A DNA stretch of 64,000 nt from Candidatus Heimdallarchaeota archaeon (GTDB taxonomy: Archaea > Asgardarchaeota > Heimdallarchaeia > Hodarchaeales > Hodarchaeaceae), in NCBI GenBank assembly GCA_020353515.1, contig CP070695.1, positions 4,439,248-4,503,247 on the forward strand, read 5' to 3'. Positions 54,693-63,329 of the stretch are shown here, piece by piece. Below the pieces are notes generated by a model, which saw only the letters and a program-made list of their open reading frames with translations, ran no database searches and was not told the origin of the DNA. A program made the position numbers and the translations under genes. Within the stretch, counting starts at the first letter, position 1; each line of letters opens with the position of its first letter.

Positions 54693-56009
54693 GTGATTAT
54701 TAACCCAATAATAACATTTTTGGGAATAAAAGAATCTCTTCCTCACAATGCCCAAGGTTTGGTACAAAAATTCCTAATTCTCGCATCTTTCCAATCAATG
54801 ATATTTTTTGTGTCGGGTACTTTTTATGTTCTTTTTGTCATTGACAAAGTAGGTTTTACGGAGTTAGGAATACTTGTAGGCATCTCATTCCTAGTACAAG
54901 CCACATTAGATTATCCTAGTGGATCACTGGGGGATTGGATAGGACAAAGATGGATTTTAGCTGTAGCTTTTTTCACATATGGTTTGAGTTATTTATTATT
55001 AGTTTTTGCGAATGATTTCACAGATTTATTAATTGTATACATTTTAGCGGCTTTCGCTGCGTCTCAGGAGTCAGGAGCGCTGCAAAGTTGGTTTGATAGA
55101 AATTATCGTTTCGCAGCGAAGGAAGTAGACACCGATCGAAGAATTTATCAGCTATTTCAAGGGAAAATATCCATGATTCTTGGGCTCTTATGGGCAGCTG
55201 CTATTCTAGTGGGAGGGTTACTAGCTACGTACTTCTTCAGAGAAACTGTGTTTGCAGTTCAATCTGTTGGTATGTTTTTCCTCGCTTTTGTCAGTTTTAT
55301 TTTTGTGAAAGACCTTCCAGGATTCGACAGGCCTGAAGTTTCTTTTAAACAATACTTTCGTATCTTCTTTAATGGGTTGAAATTTACTTTTACAACGAGC
55401 TACATTTTTTTCTTTGTTTTAGCTATTTGTATTTCTAATGCTTTATGGTCAATATGGGGAACTATGATTTTATTTCCTTTATATTTTGGATATACAGGGA
55501 GTGATCTCGGTGCTGGAATATTCAGGTTTCTAGTTTGGATTGGGGCAGCTATTACGGCATCAAGGGCAGCTCAAGTCGCTACACGATTAAGTGAAAAGAA
55601 ATGGATTCCTAGACTAGAATTATTTGTGATGTTGGGCTATTTTGGTTTTTTCGCTCTTCTTATAGCAATATTCCCTTTAAATAATGAATTTAATTTAGCA
55701 GGAATTGTCCTTACAATTTTTGCGATGTTTGTTTTAGATATGGGGATTAATATCACAGTCAATCTTAGGCAAAAGCTTTTTCTAGATTTAATTCCTGATG
55801 AGATACGAAATTCCATCTATAGCCTGGTACCAACACTTGCACTTATTGCAAGTGCTCCTATAATTTCAGTAGCGGGAGGAGTTGTGGAGACCTTAGGATT
55901 TCCTCAGACTCTGTTAATTCTTGCAGGAGTATCAACAATCGCAGCGTTTTTCTATTTCATTTCGTCTAGAAATATGCCTCCTATCAGACTCAGCTTAAAT
56001 AACGATTAA
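54693..56009 (+). CDS. MFS transporter
   Basis: A 438-residue protein with twelve hydrophobic segments. The loop between helices 2 and 3 reads DYPSGSLGDWIGQRW, the MFS GxLaDrxGrr motif. Substrate unknown; drug or metabolite efflux is likely. The start is GTG 54693, because the overlapping ATG at 54691 is followed at once by a stop; TGAGG lies upstream. Confidence 0.87.
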   Translation: MIINPIITFLGIKESLPHNAQGLVQKFLILASFQSMIFFVSGTFYVLFVIDKVGFTELGILVGISFLVQATLDYPSGSLGDWIGQRWILAVAFFTYGLSYLLLVFANDFTDLLIVYILAAFAASQESGALQSWFDRNYRFAAKEVDTDRRIYQLFQGKISMILGLLWAAAILVGGLLATYFFRETVFAVQSVGMFFLAFVSFIFVKDLPGFDRPEVSFKQYFRIFFNGLKFTFTTSYIFFFVLAICISNALWSIWGTMILFPLYFGYTGSDLGAGIFRFLVWIGAAITASRAAQVATRLSEKKWIPRLELFVMLGYFGFFALLIAIFPLNNEFNLAGIVLTIFAMFVLDMGINITVNLRQKLFLDLIPDEIRNSIYSLVPTLALIASAPIISVAGGVVETLGFPQTLLILAGVSTIAAFFYFISSRNMPPIRLSLNND

Positions 56010-56130
56010 TTAACAGCTGATGCTATCATCTGAAGGAAATAAAGAATCCTCTTCATGCATAGACCTACGTAAATAAATAATGAAGAAGGAAACCTAATAT
56101 AACAACACTTTGTTTTATGACCAATGATAA

Positions 56131-56331
56131 AAAATAGACTATAGTGGGATAAATCTATGGATAGAAACAAAGGATTTTATTTTTATTTCTAAAGAGGGCG
56201 TAGCAAGTTTTGCTATTCTCGGATTAATAGGATTGCGAGCTATTTCCTATCAAGAAATTCGACAGGGATATGTAGGAAGAGTAACTATTTCTGTTAATGC
56301 TATTAGAAGAGGGCTTTTGTGCGGAGTATAG
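56131..56331 (+). pseudogene. protein-like open frame without a start codon
   Basis: The frame is open from after a TAA (56128) to TAG 56331 and reads like protein (DFIFISKEGVASFAILGLI, GLRAISYQEIRQGYVGRVT, NAIRRGLLCGV) but has no ATG or GTG, only an internal TTG. It overlaps the start of the next gene by 13 bases. It is probably the end of a truncated gene. The stretch 56010-56130 shows nothing else. Confidence 0.42.
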
Positions 56332-57248
56332 AGATAATAGGAGAAGTAACCAAAAACATATGCTGGATTAATTCTTTTGAAAAAATATTTAAAGATTCAA
56401 ATCATATCGATCTAGACCTTACCATGCGATCTGATATGTTTAATTTTCCTGTTGAAATAATAAAGCTTGATTGGCCATTTAATTCTAATTTTGATGAAAA
56501 TGAGATTCACCAGCTACTTACTGAATTCAGAGGATTTTTAAAACCTCGATCAAAAGAAGATCGTTATACATTCTATGAATTTACTCGTACAGGACTAGGA
56601 CTAAGTCGACCAACCATTGTCCTCTTTCTACCGAGTAAAGGACATTTCTCCATCAAAGCATTTGCTTACCCTCCACCGATAACTCTCTCTCTGAAGAAAC
56701 CTCCAGTAAATTTAGCAAATTATCATCGGATGCGGGTTCAGCATTTAATGCATTCTCTTGAAGAGCATTTCCCTGAAACACATATCTTAGAATCAAAGTC
56801 AGGAAACATGTTAATTATTTTTCAGGAATTTTTATTTCATCCAATTTGTCAATTTAATACTCCTCAACAAATCAACCAATTAATTGAAATTCTTTGGTTA
56901 GCATCGCGAGCTCGGATTTTACTAGATTACAATCAGAGCAATTGGCTTGTTTCAGGATTGGAATTCCTTTATTATGTAGACACTGATTATATTGGACATT
57001 CCTATATTGATCTAGATAGATGTCTTTTAGAGAACTTAAACCAGTCGATGGCTTTCTTTACACCAGAAAATGTTAAGTTACTACCCCAAGCTCTTAAAGA
57101 TTTTTCCGAACTCAGTGAAACCCACACTAAGTTTGTCACTAGATTTAAAAAAGTTTTACAGAAAATTATAGAAAGCTGGGATCAAGATAAGTTATCAGAA
57201 GAAAATAAACAGAAATATGACATTTTTACCGAAATTACTCAGCCTTAA
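56319..57248 (+). CDS. soluble protein of unknown function next to the GTPase
   Basis: A 309-residue soluble protein with no membrane helix and no recognised motif. It contains a strand-rich N-terminal half (FYEFTRTGLGLSRPTIVLFL, FSIKAFAYPPPITLSLKKP) and a helical C-terminus. The start is GTG 56319 with AGAGGG about eight bases upstream. It ends in a hairpin terminator and precedes the small GTPase gene by about 380 bp, so a GTPase-related role is possible but unproven. Confidence 0.6.
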   Translation: MRSIEIIGEVTKNICWINSFEKIFKDSNHIDLDLTMRSDMFNFPVEIIKLDWPFNSNFDENEIHQLLTEFRGFLKPRSKEDRYTFYEFTRTGLGLSRPTIVLFLPSKGHFSIKAFAYPPPITLSLKKPPVNLANYHRMRVQHLMHSLEEHFPETHILESKSGNMLIIFQEFLFHPICQFNTPQQINQLIEILWLASRARILLDYNQSNWLVSGLEFLYYVDTDYIGHSYIDLDRCLLENLNQSMAFFTPENVKLLPQALKDFSELSETHTKFVTRFKKVLQKIIESWDQDKLSEENKQKYDIFTEITQP

Positions 57249-57260
57249 AGGCTTTTTTTT
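57241..57260 (+). terminator. hairpin and T-run terminator
   Basis: AGCCTT-A-AAGGCT forms a perfect stem that includes the stop codon of the preceding gene and runs into eight T residues. Confidence 0.65.
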
Positions 57261-57439
57261 CTTTGAATTTTAAGATCACTTTAAGGTTATTAAAAATCCG
57301 ACAAAATCATTTTAAAATTACGCAAGTCCCGCTTTTTTTTAATAGTTATACATAACGATTATATCGGGAGGTAGACAACCATGAAGTAGTTCACCGAGCT
57401 GTAAATGGGAGAAATAGAACTCTAACATTTGGATAGATA

Positions 57440-57616
57440 ATGACGGTTCCTATTTTTGAGAGCATAATTTCATCGTTTATTTTCAAGAATGTTACAATCA
57501 ATTTAACGAATCAATATCTAAAGGTTTTGTCGCCCTTTAACCGTCCAAGGATTAACCTCTATTTCTTTTGTGAAGAGGACTTGTTGCATATCAAAAAATT
57601 AATTAAGAATGAATGA
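57440..57616 (+). CDS. 58-residue protein directly upstream of the GTPase
   Basis: ATG 57440 to TGA 57616, ending nine bases before the GTPase start. The product has a hydrophobic N-terminal half and a charged end (YFFCEEDLLHIKKLIKNE). No clear ribosome site precedes it and the family is unknown; it could be a fragment. Elsewhere in 57249-57625, GGGAGGTAGACAACCATG (57365-57382) is a good ribosome site and start followed at once by AAG TAG, so a lost gene is likely there too. Confidence 0.32.
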   Translation: MTVPIFESIISSFIFKNVTINLTNQYLKVLSPFNRPRINLYFFCEEDLLHIKKLIKNE

Positions 57617-57625
57617 GGGGTAAGA

Positions 57626-58204
57626 TTGTTTGGGGATAAACAGTTGTCAACAAACGACCTTGTATTAAAAATTTGTTCAATTGGCACAATCTACGTTGGT
57701 AAAACCTCCCTAATCCGCAGATTTGCAGATTGGAAATTCTCAACCAATTATCTACCCACCATTGGTGTTGACTACACCATAAAAAGGATAGTTCTGAATG
57801 ATAAACCCGTCAAACTTCTATTAGCTGATACTGCTGGGCAGGAGGCTTTTGGTAAAGTACGTTCAAGTTATTACATAGGATCTTTGGGAGGTCTAGTGGT
57901 ATTTGCTTTGAATGATAGAAAATCTTTCAACGCAGTGCCACATTGGATAAGAGAATATCGAAGTAAAGTAAACCCACATTCAATGGTAGTCTTAGTTGGG
58001 AATAAAAATGATTTAATCAATGAGCGAGTGATTTCTGCTGACGAAGCTCAATCAATGGCTAAAAAGTTCAATATTATGTATTATGAAACCTCGGCTTTAT
58101 GGGGTGGACAGGAAATTATAGAGATCTTTCACACCTTAGCTTCATACATTCTAGATTTAATCCCAAAAATTCAAACACTACAATATCTACAATTAAAAAA
58201 ATAA
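57626..58204 (+). CDS. Rab-like small GTPase
   Basis: A 192-residue Ras-superfamily GTPase. G1 is G20-x4-G25-K26-T27, G2 Thr45 in LPTIGVDY, G3 D68-T-A-G-Q72-E, G4 NKND (126-129) and G5 ETSAL. The WKFSTNYLPTIGVDY effector region and DTAGQE are typical of the Rab group, with Gln72 kept, so hydrolysis should be normal. The C-terminus ends LQYLQLKK without Cys, so it is not prenylated in the usual way. Start is TTG 57626 after GAGGGG. Such GTPases are a hallmark of Asgard archaea. A degraded second copy of its end is at 59889. Confidence 0.93.
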   Translation: MFGDKQLSTNDLVLKICSIGTIYVGKTSLIRRFADWKFSTNYLPTIGVDYTIKRIVLNDKPVKLLLADTAGQEAFGKVRSSYYIGSLGGLVVFALNDRKSFNAVPHWIREYRSKVNPHSMVVLVGNKNDLINERVISADEAQSMAKKFNIMYYETSALWGGQEIIEIFHTLASYILDLIPKIQTLQYLQLKK

Positions 58205-58206
58205 AT

Positions 58207-58633
58207 TCTTTAATACTTGAACTACTCAGTCTTAAAGGTTGGTTTAGATGGAAGGAGTATATGATGGGCAATTCTTTTCCTAGAAACAGCATTCGCTATT
58301 TCAGCTCTTTTTGGATATATCCTCTGGAAACGAGCTGGTTTGTGATCATTGTTTGTAGAACCAAAATTCTCATACATCCGTCATAGAGTCAAAATGCTCT
58401 AGAGAGACTCTCCGCAGATTCATGGGGCATTATTTAGAATACCTTATAATCATTAATTCCAAATCAAGATGCGAATCAATTAAGAGAAGTATCTCAAAAC
58501 ATAAAAATTCTTAGTAGAAAGTCTAGGTTCTGTACAAAGAGTACTAGATATAAGATCCAGCGAAAACAGTTTTTGTCCTTCCTTAGTTGATATTTCCAAG
58601 AAATACTTCCTCTATGGGGAATTTTGTTGGTAG
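58207..58633 (+). pseudogene. frameshifted relic of a membrane protein
   Basis: Pieces in shifting frames read in order as one protein: ILELLSLKGWFRWKEYMM, then AILFLETAFAISALFGYILW followed by KRAGL (a membrane helix), FVEPKFSYIRHRVKML, and later NQDANQLREVSQNIKIL joined after one extra base to VESLGSVQRVLDIRSSENS and DISKKYFLYGE. At least three frameshifts or stops separate them. The helical tail resembles a kinase-type linker, but the family is not certain. Confidence 0.6.
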
Positions 58634-59571
58634 TTGTAAGCCAAATTTGGATTCAGCATCTTCCATGCATGCATATTATTGGTCACTGTCAATTAAGAGG
58701 AGGTATTGAGCTCGAACCCGAATTAGGAGGAGCCCTCTATACCGCGATAGCTTTAGCTCTCGCTGAGGTGGAAAAAGCACCGTATTATACCATGTCTGGA
58801 GTGTTTGGTCACGTTATCCCTGAATTAGAGGGAATGGGCATATTTACAGTCCAGAGTGGGAATTACCGAATTTTTTTCTTGTGTGAGGGTTTGTATGGTC
58901 ATGGGATTCCTTACTTAGCAGGAAAAGGGATGGGAAAGAAAATTAATAACTTGTTTCACCTCCTTGAAGAGGATGATCCCCAAGATTCATGTATAATGAC
59001 ACATAAATCAAAAAGTGAATCTTATTGGTTTGATCTCATTTGTCTTGCGGGATTGGGCGAAAATATTCAGATTGAAGAAATTGGCAGTATTTTTCCATTA
59101 CAAACTGTGTCATTTCAGTACAAACAGTCCACAGATAAAGATTACGACATCAATCGGATTGAATCCTCACGTTTACACGATTTAGGATATGGATGGAAAG
59201 AGAGATATAATACGATTCTTAAAAAGATTGAAGCTCTTTTTCTAAATCCCAGGTACAGTTTTTTAATTTATAAATCCCTTTTCGATCAATTCAATGAATT
59301 TAATCCCGATTTTCAACCGAGCTTACTTGTTTTAACGTACCAACAGGGAGATTTACAAGCAATTGAAAATGCTATAGTCGCCATTTTAATCCTGGAATCA
59401 ACTAAATTACAAATTGAATATTGCCTCCCTGTAACGCTAGGAGAGTCGCTAGAAGGTAGTCATGCTGTTAGTATATTTTTACGGTCTCTTGTATTAAATT
59501 CATCTGATCAGGATAGATCTCAAACACGGATAAAAGAAACGGAAATTCTGAATAAATTTCATAAATATTAA
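58624..59571 (+). CDS. unknown protein downstream of the GTPase, possibly 5'-truncated
   Basis: A 315-residue frame starting TTG 58624 (ATG 58669 is another choice). The coherent part begins GHCQLRGGIELEPELGG and runs through LYTAIALALAEVEKAPYYTM, FTVQSGNYRIFFLCEG and a helical C-terminus with several long acidic and aromatic helices. I do not recognise it. Because the region just upstream is decayed and the first 15 residues look unlike the rest, the original start may be lost. It might be a GTPase partner. Confidence 0.6.
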   Translation: MLVVVSQIWIQHLPCMHIIGHCQLRGGIELEPELGGALYTAIALALAEVEKAPYYTMSGVFGHVIPELEGMGIFTVQSGNYRIFFLCEGLYGHGIPYLAGKGMGKKINNLFHLLEEDDPQDSCIMTHKSKSESYWFDLICLAGLGENIQIEEIGSIFPLQTVSFQYKQSTDKDYDINRIESSRLHDLGYGWKERYNTILKKIEALFLNPRYSFLIYKSLFDQFNEFNPDFQPSLLVLTYQQGDLQAIENAIVAILILESTKLQIEYCLPVTLGESLEGSHAVSIFLRSLVLNSSDQDRSQTRIKETEILNKFHKY

Positions 59572-59723
59572 ACTGTTATAGGGGAATTTATGTCGTGAAA
59601 ACTCACTGTACCATCATAATTTAAAAATTTTAATATTTCAATGATCTCAGGAATATCTCCTTCAGATTGAGGTTTATGGGAATTATCATTCATTTTATCT
59701 TCAATCAAGAAATAATCTCTCAT
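59568..59723 (-). CDS. 51-residue small protein
   Basis: ATG (59723) to TAA (59568), overlapping the end of the preceding gene by four bases in the convergent direction. The product is acidic and helical, then strand-like (EGDIPEIIEILKFLNYDGTV). Family unknown; could be a fragment. Confidence 0.33.
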   Translation of the reverse strand: MRDYFLIEDKMNDNSHKPQSEGDIPEIIEILKFLNYDGTVSFHDINSPITV

Positions 59724-59888
59724 CCTTTATAAGGCTAATCGAATGGTATTCATAAATAGAAAAATACTTAAACTGTCATTCTAGCGAAAAGGGAGTACAA
59801 TCATTCTACAGATGTGTAAAACGAACTAAAGATAGATTGTTCCTCCACTCCAAGTTATACCGTCGTTTATGGCTGGATGAACACCAGG

Positions 59889-59993
59889 GGTGGTCAGGAA
59901 ATTGTAGAGATCTTCCACACCTTCGTCTTATACATTCTAGATTTAATTCCAGAAATTCAAACACTACAATATCTCCAATTAAACAGAGTGTAA
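59889..59993 (+). pseudogene. C-terminal fragment of a second Rab-like GTPase
   Basis: These 105 bases encode GGQEIVEIFHTF and IPEIQTLQYLQLNRV, nearly the same as the end of the GTPase at 57626-58204 (GGQEIIEIFHTL, IPKIQTLQYLQLKK), with many silent or conservative differences. No G-motif remains; the sequence upstream only vaguely continues the match (a TCGTTTATGG resembling the G5 region). It is a leftover of a tandem GTPase duplication about 1.8 kb away. Confidence 0.88.
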
Positions 59994-60265
59994 AAATATT
60001 ATTAGAAGTTGTTACCAATCTTTCCATTTCGATATAGGAGATCGAAATTCCTTATACAATAATGTCTCCCCAAACGGTTTTATTTCCCGTTAAAGTGGTC
60101 AGAAAGTTCACATTCGGAAATCTTCCTTCAGAGGGGGTTTTATAGTAATAGAATTCTCGTATGCATGAAAAAAGCTAGTATTTCCAGATTAGTAACACAG
60201 GATCAAGATTTTAAGAAGATTAAAAGATAGATTGATCGGAAAATAAACAAAGAAGGGGCCTAAAC
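59994..60265. other. intergenic stretch with decayed coding traces
   Basis: After the GTPase fragment, one frame near 60060-60145 reads SPQTVLFPVKVVRKFTFGNL and PSEGVL before a stop, which looks like a short coding trace. Nothing intact is seen. The NudC gene's ribosome site (AAGGGG) lies at the right end. Confidence 0.4.
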
Positions 60266-61081
60266 ATGCCATTTAAGTATGAAATGAAACCCTCACTTGG
60301 AGTATTCAGCCCTTATTATTACTTTATCTTTCGTAAGAATGATTTACTGGTTTTCTTTGAGAAAAGTAGAGCTGCTATCCCATTCATATCAGATATTACT
60401 GAACTTAATCTAGACATCATCCGAAAACAATATTTTGGATCGCTAGATAACTATCCTTGTTATTTTGGAGAGGTTTCACCTGACATAGAACCACCTAAAG
60501 GCATGGCGTTTCTTGGGTTACGTAGTTTGTATGAAGTATTAGAAGAAGAGCTCCTCTGGATAGCTGGTCGGGCGTTACAACTTATAAACTGGGATAGGAC
60601 TACCCAGTATTGTGGTTCTTGCGGAGTTCGAACAGAAGTCAATACCAAAGAACGTGTAAAAATCTGCCCTAGCTGTGGTCTTCTTAATTATCCTAGAATT
60701 AGTCCAGCTATAATAGTGGGGGTTATAAACCAAAAATCAAACCAAATTCTTCTTGCTAATGGTACACGTTTCCCCTCTAACTTTTATAGTGTTCTTGCAG
60801 GATTCGTGGAACCAGGGGAGAACCTTGAGGAGTGTGTAAGGAGGGAAGTCAAAGAAGAAGTCGGTTTAGAGGTAGAAAACATCACTTATTTTGGAAGTCA
60901 GGCGTGGCCGTTTCCTGATTCTCTTATGATCGGTTTCTTAGCAGATTATACTAGAGGGGAAATATCCGTTGATGAAGCTGAAATCAATGACGCAAATTGG
61001 TTTACAAAAGACAATCTCCCTCCTATTCCAAGTAAAATCAGTATTGCACGAAAGATCATTGATTGGTTCGTAACAAATTAA
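60266..61081 (+). CDS. nudC: NADH pyrophosphatase (Nudix hydrolase)
   Basis: A 271-residue protein. A zinc ribbon (CGSC and CPSC, about 115-140) is followed by the Nudix box GFVEPGE-x7-REVKEEVGLE and the NudC-specific SQAWPFPDSLM. This is the standard NudC layout. It hydrolyses NAD(H) to NMN(H) and AMP, and relatives remove NAD caps from RNA. The start is ATG 60266, preceded by AAGGGG. Confidence 0.93.
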   Translation: MPFKYEMKPSLGVFSPYYYFIFRKNDLLVFFEKSRAAIPFISDITELNLDIIRKQYFGSLDNYPCYFGEVSPDIEPPKGMAFLGLRSLYEVLEEELLWIAGRALQLINWDRTTQYCGSCGVRTEVNTKERVKICPSCGLLNYPRISPAIIVGVINQKSNQILLANGTRFPSNFYSVLAGFVEPGENLEECVRREVKEEVGLEVENITYFGSQAWPFPDSLMIGFLADYTRGEISVDEAEINDANWFTKDNLPPIPSKISIARKIIDWFVTN

Positions 61082-61129
61082 AGAATCAATTAACTCGAAA
61101 ATGCCTTGGATAGTAGTTAGAAGATTCTC

Positions 61130-61276
61130 TTACGTTTCATTCAAAATTTTATTTATTTCTTCAGCTGCATTTATTTGTCCCATTGGATGATAGAAATATA
61201 CAAAATGTTTTTTTCCTGATGTTGTCTTAATTAATAAATGATTTCCAAGGAGAAACAATTCCAGTTTTAAAGTGGG
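61130..61276 (-). pseudogene. C-terminal fragment of an unknown protein
   Basis: A 48-codon open frame without ATG ends at TAA 61130-61132. It reads LKLELFLLGNHLLIKTTSGK, then FVYFYHPMGQINAAEEINKI, with strand-strand-helix order, as in the end of a PH-like domain. It is bounded upstream by a stop at 61277. The rest of 61082-61399 shows no other gene. Confidence 0.42.
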
Positions 61277-61399
61277 TTATCCTTGAGAGTATAGACCAAA
61301 TGAGAATACAGGTTATCCAACGCTAATCTACATATAAAACTATATTTCATCACTACGGTATATATCAAGCGGTAATCGGCATCAGGATGGCATGAGTAA

Positions 61400-62329
61400 A
61401 TGATAAATAATAAAGAAACAATGATTTTGCAAGAACTTGAGAAAATGCTTTATAAAACAGAAAAACTTGAAGAAGGAGAAAATATTCATATTCTAGAAGA
61501 AAAAGAACACCTTTATGATAATGAAATAAGTGTAAAAATAAATAATGGAACTATAACAGCATTATCACTTAGATTTTCTGGTTTAGTTCAACTTCCTGAA
61601 AATATCGGTGCTTTGAAAAATCTTCAATACCTGTTTGTACATGATAACAAACTAAATACATTTCCTGACAGTATAGGTAGATTAACAAATCTGGAAGTAT
61701 TAGATGCTGCAAATAATACTATTGATACATTACCAAGCTCGCTAGGCAATTTAAAGAAGCTCAAGTTTTTGTACTTACACAACAATGAACTCAGTGACAT
61801 ACCAGACTGCATTGGAGAGTTACACGAGTTAATATATTTGAATATTAGCGAGAATTTTCTCCAAGGATTACCTTCAAGTCTGGGAAAGTTAAGAAATCTA
61901 GTAGAATTTCGATTATATAATAATTCACTTACTACGTTGTTTAATAACATAGGAAATTTGAAAAATTTGAAAGAATTTTATTGTATGTACAATAAATTGA
62001 GTACATTGCCTAATACCTTTGGCGAACTGCATAACCTGGTTAAAGCTGACTTCAAAAATAATGTAATTCAAACGGTCCCAAATAATTTCGGGAATTTATC
62101 AAATCTGATGGAATGTAGTTTTAGAAATAATAGAATCAGAGAATTCTCTTTCTCAATGAATGCAATGAAATCTCTGAAATTTTTGGACTTACGTGCAAAT
62201 AGATTACGATTCGTTCCAGAACAGATCAAAGAGCTCCAAAGTCTACAAAAATTAGATTTACGTTGGAATCCACTTAAAGAAAATTTTGGGAAAGACAAAG
62301 TGAAATCTTCTATTCTGTTTTATTATTAA
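61400..62329 (+). CDS. leucine-rich repeat protein
   Basis: A 309-residue protein. After a 50-residue acidic N-terminal region come about ten 23-residue LRRs (LKNLQYLFVHDNKLNTFPDS and similar). No signal peptide or other domain. It belongs to the same plain LRR type as 34908-37473 but is a single gene. The start is ATG 61400. Confidence 0.92.
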   Translation: MINNKETMILQELEKMLYKTEKLEEGENIHILEEKEHLYDNEISVKINNGTITALSLRFSGLVQLPENIGALKNLQYLFVHDNKLNTFPDSIGRLTNLEVLDAANNTIDTLPSSLGNLKKLKFLYLHNNELSDIPDCIGELHELIYLNISENFLQGLPSSLGKLRNLVEFRLYNNSLTTLFNNIGNLKNLKEFYCMYNKLSTLPNTFGELHNLVKADFKNNVIQTVPNNFGNLSNLMECSFRNNRIREFSFSMNAMKSLKFLDLRANRLRFVPEQIKELQSLQKLDLRWNPLKENFGKDKVKSSILFYY

Positions 62330-62379
62330 AGAGGTCACTCAACTTTTGTCGTAATAATTGGTAACAAAAAGATATGACT

Positions 62380-62634
62380 CTACATTTTATTAATTGCTTT
62401 TATGAAAAGCCAATTTCCATGATTTTCCATCATGTCAATATGAAATTTCGCTTCGACAAGTTTTTGTTTTATTTCTGTCCTACTCCGATTCTCTCCTCTT
62501 GAACCATATCCTGTTTTCATTTTTTTACCATTAGATAAGGTGATTTGTAGTCGTATAATAAATAAATCTTTATTATTGGATATTATTGCGTCCCAAATCC
62601 AAAATTCTCCATTATTTTTTTTAAAACTCGACAA
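62380..62634 (-). CDS. small protein, unknown function
   Basis: An 84-residue soluble protein with a strand pattern (WIWDAIISNNKDLFIIRLQI, then TLSNGKKMKTGYGSRGE) and a helical C-terminus. Family not recognised. Its position between the LRR gene and the Fur-type regulator gives no functional hint. Confidence 0.5.
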   Translation of the reverse strand: MSSFKKNNGEFWIWDAIISNNKDLFIIRLQITLSNGKKMKTGYGSRGENRSRTEIKQKLVEAKFHIDMMENHGNWLFIKAINKM

Positions 62635-62720
62635 ATTTCCTTAGTTACAACGTCGTCAGTGGCTGGACTTTGGGTTAATACCAAACCTGTAAAATAGACT
62701 TCTGTTGTCCAAAAATAATC

Positions 62721-63092
62721 TCATTCACAAATCTCACATCGTCCAAAAAAAGTAGTTTCAGCACTATCGATAATAATTTCTGTCTGGTTCTCAATCATTT
62801 TTAATGCATAATCAATTAATTCTTTTGATTTAAAATCTAAAATTTTTCCACAGGATGTACATATAATATGATGATGTGGTTCCATTTTAGCTTCAAACCT
62901 TGAAACTCCCTTTATATTGACTTCCTTGATGAGACCATTAGCAACGAGGATCTTCAAATTTTTGTAAACGGTAGCTTTTGTTATTCTAGGTAATTTCTGT
63001 TTAACTGTTTCAAAAATTTCTTCAACTGTAGGATGATTAAAATTGTCTTTGAGGAAATCTAAGATAGCCACGCGTTGATTGGTATATTTCAT
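62721..63092 (-). CDS. Fur/PerR family metalloregulator
   Basis: A 123-residue protein: a winged helix (YTNQRVAILDFLKDNFNHPT, then ITKATVYKNLKILVANGLI), the regulatory metal site EPHHHIICTSCG and a second Cys pair FGRCEIC at the end, giving a structural zinc site. ATG 63092 is preferred to GTG 63104 because AGGTGAT lies eight bases upstream of it. It is divergent from a catalase gene, so a PerR-type peroxide sensor is likely. Confidence 0.9.
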   Translation of the reverse strand: MKYTNQRVAILDFLKDNFNHPTVEEIFETVKQKLPRITKATVYKNLKILVANGLIKEVNIKGVSRFEAKMEPHHHIICTSCGKILDFKSKELIDYALKMIENQTEIIIDSAETTFFGRCEICE

Positions 63093-63329
63093 TACTAAAA
63101 TCACCTGAAAGGATGATCTATTCTGAATTTACTAATTTTGAGAGAGTAGGCAAAGATTTTACAATTAAATACATATTTTTTTAGATTAGAGCAAGGTACC
63201 TGCTATCTAAACACAAATCAGAATAGACTTAGATTATCAATTAATATAGTTTATCTATTAACACAAAGTATTTAACAATTATGATTTTCCAAAAATACTA
63301 AACTAAATAACAAACTGAAGGAGAAATCC

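Noticed and set aside
57626..58204. Prenylation (CaaX or CxC) of the small GTPase
   Set aside because: The protein ends in LQLKK with no Cys near the C-terminus.
58099..58386. 95-codon frame overlapping the GTPase end
   Set aside because: Its first third is the GTPase read out of frame; the rest belongs to the decayed membrane gene and is read in the wrong frame after the first shift.
59806..60037. Two overlapping open frames on both strands
   Set aside because: Both are wrong-frame readings of the GTPase fragment at 59889-59993.
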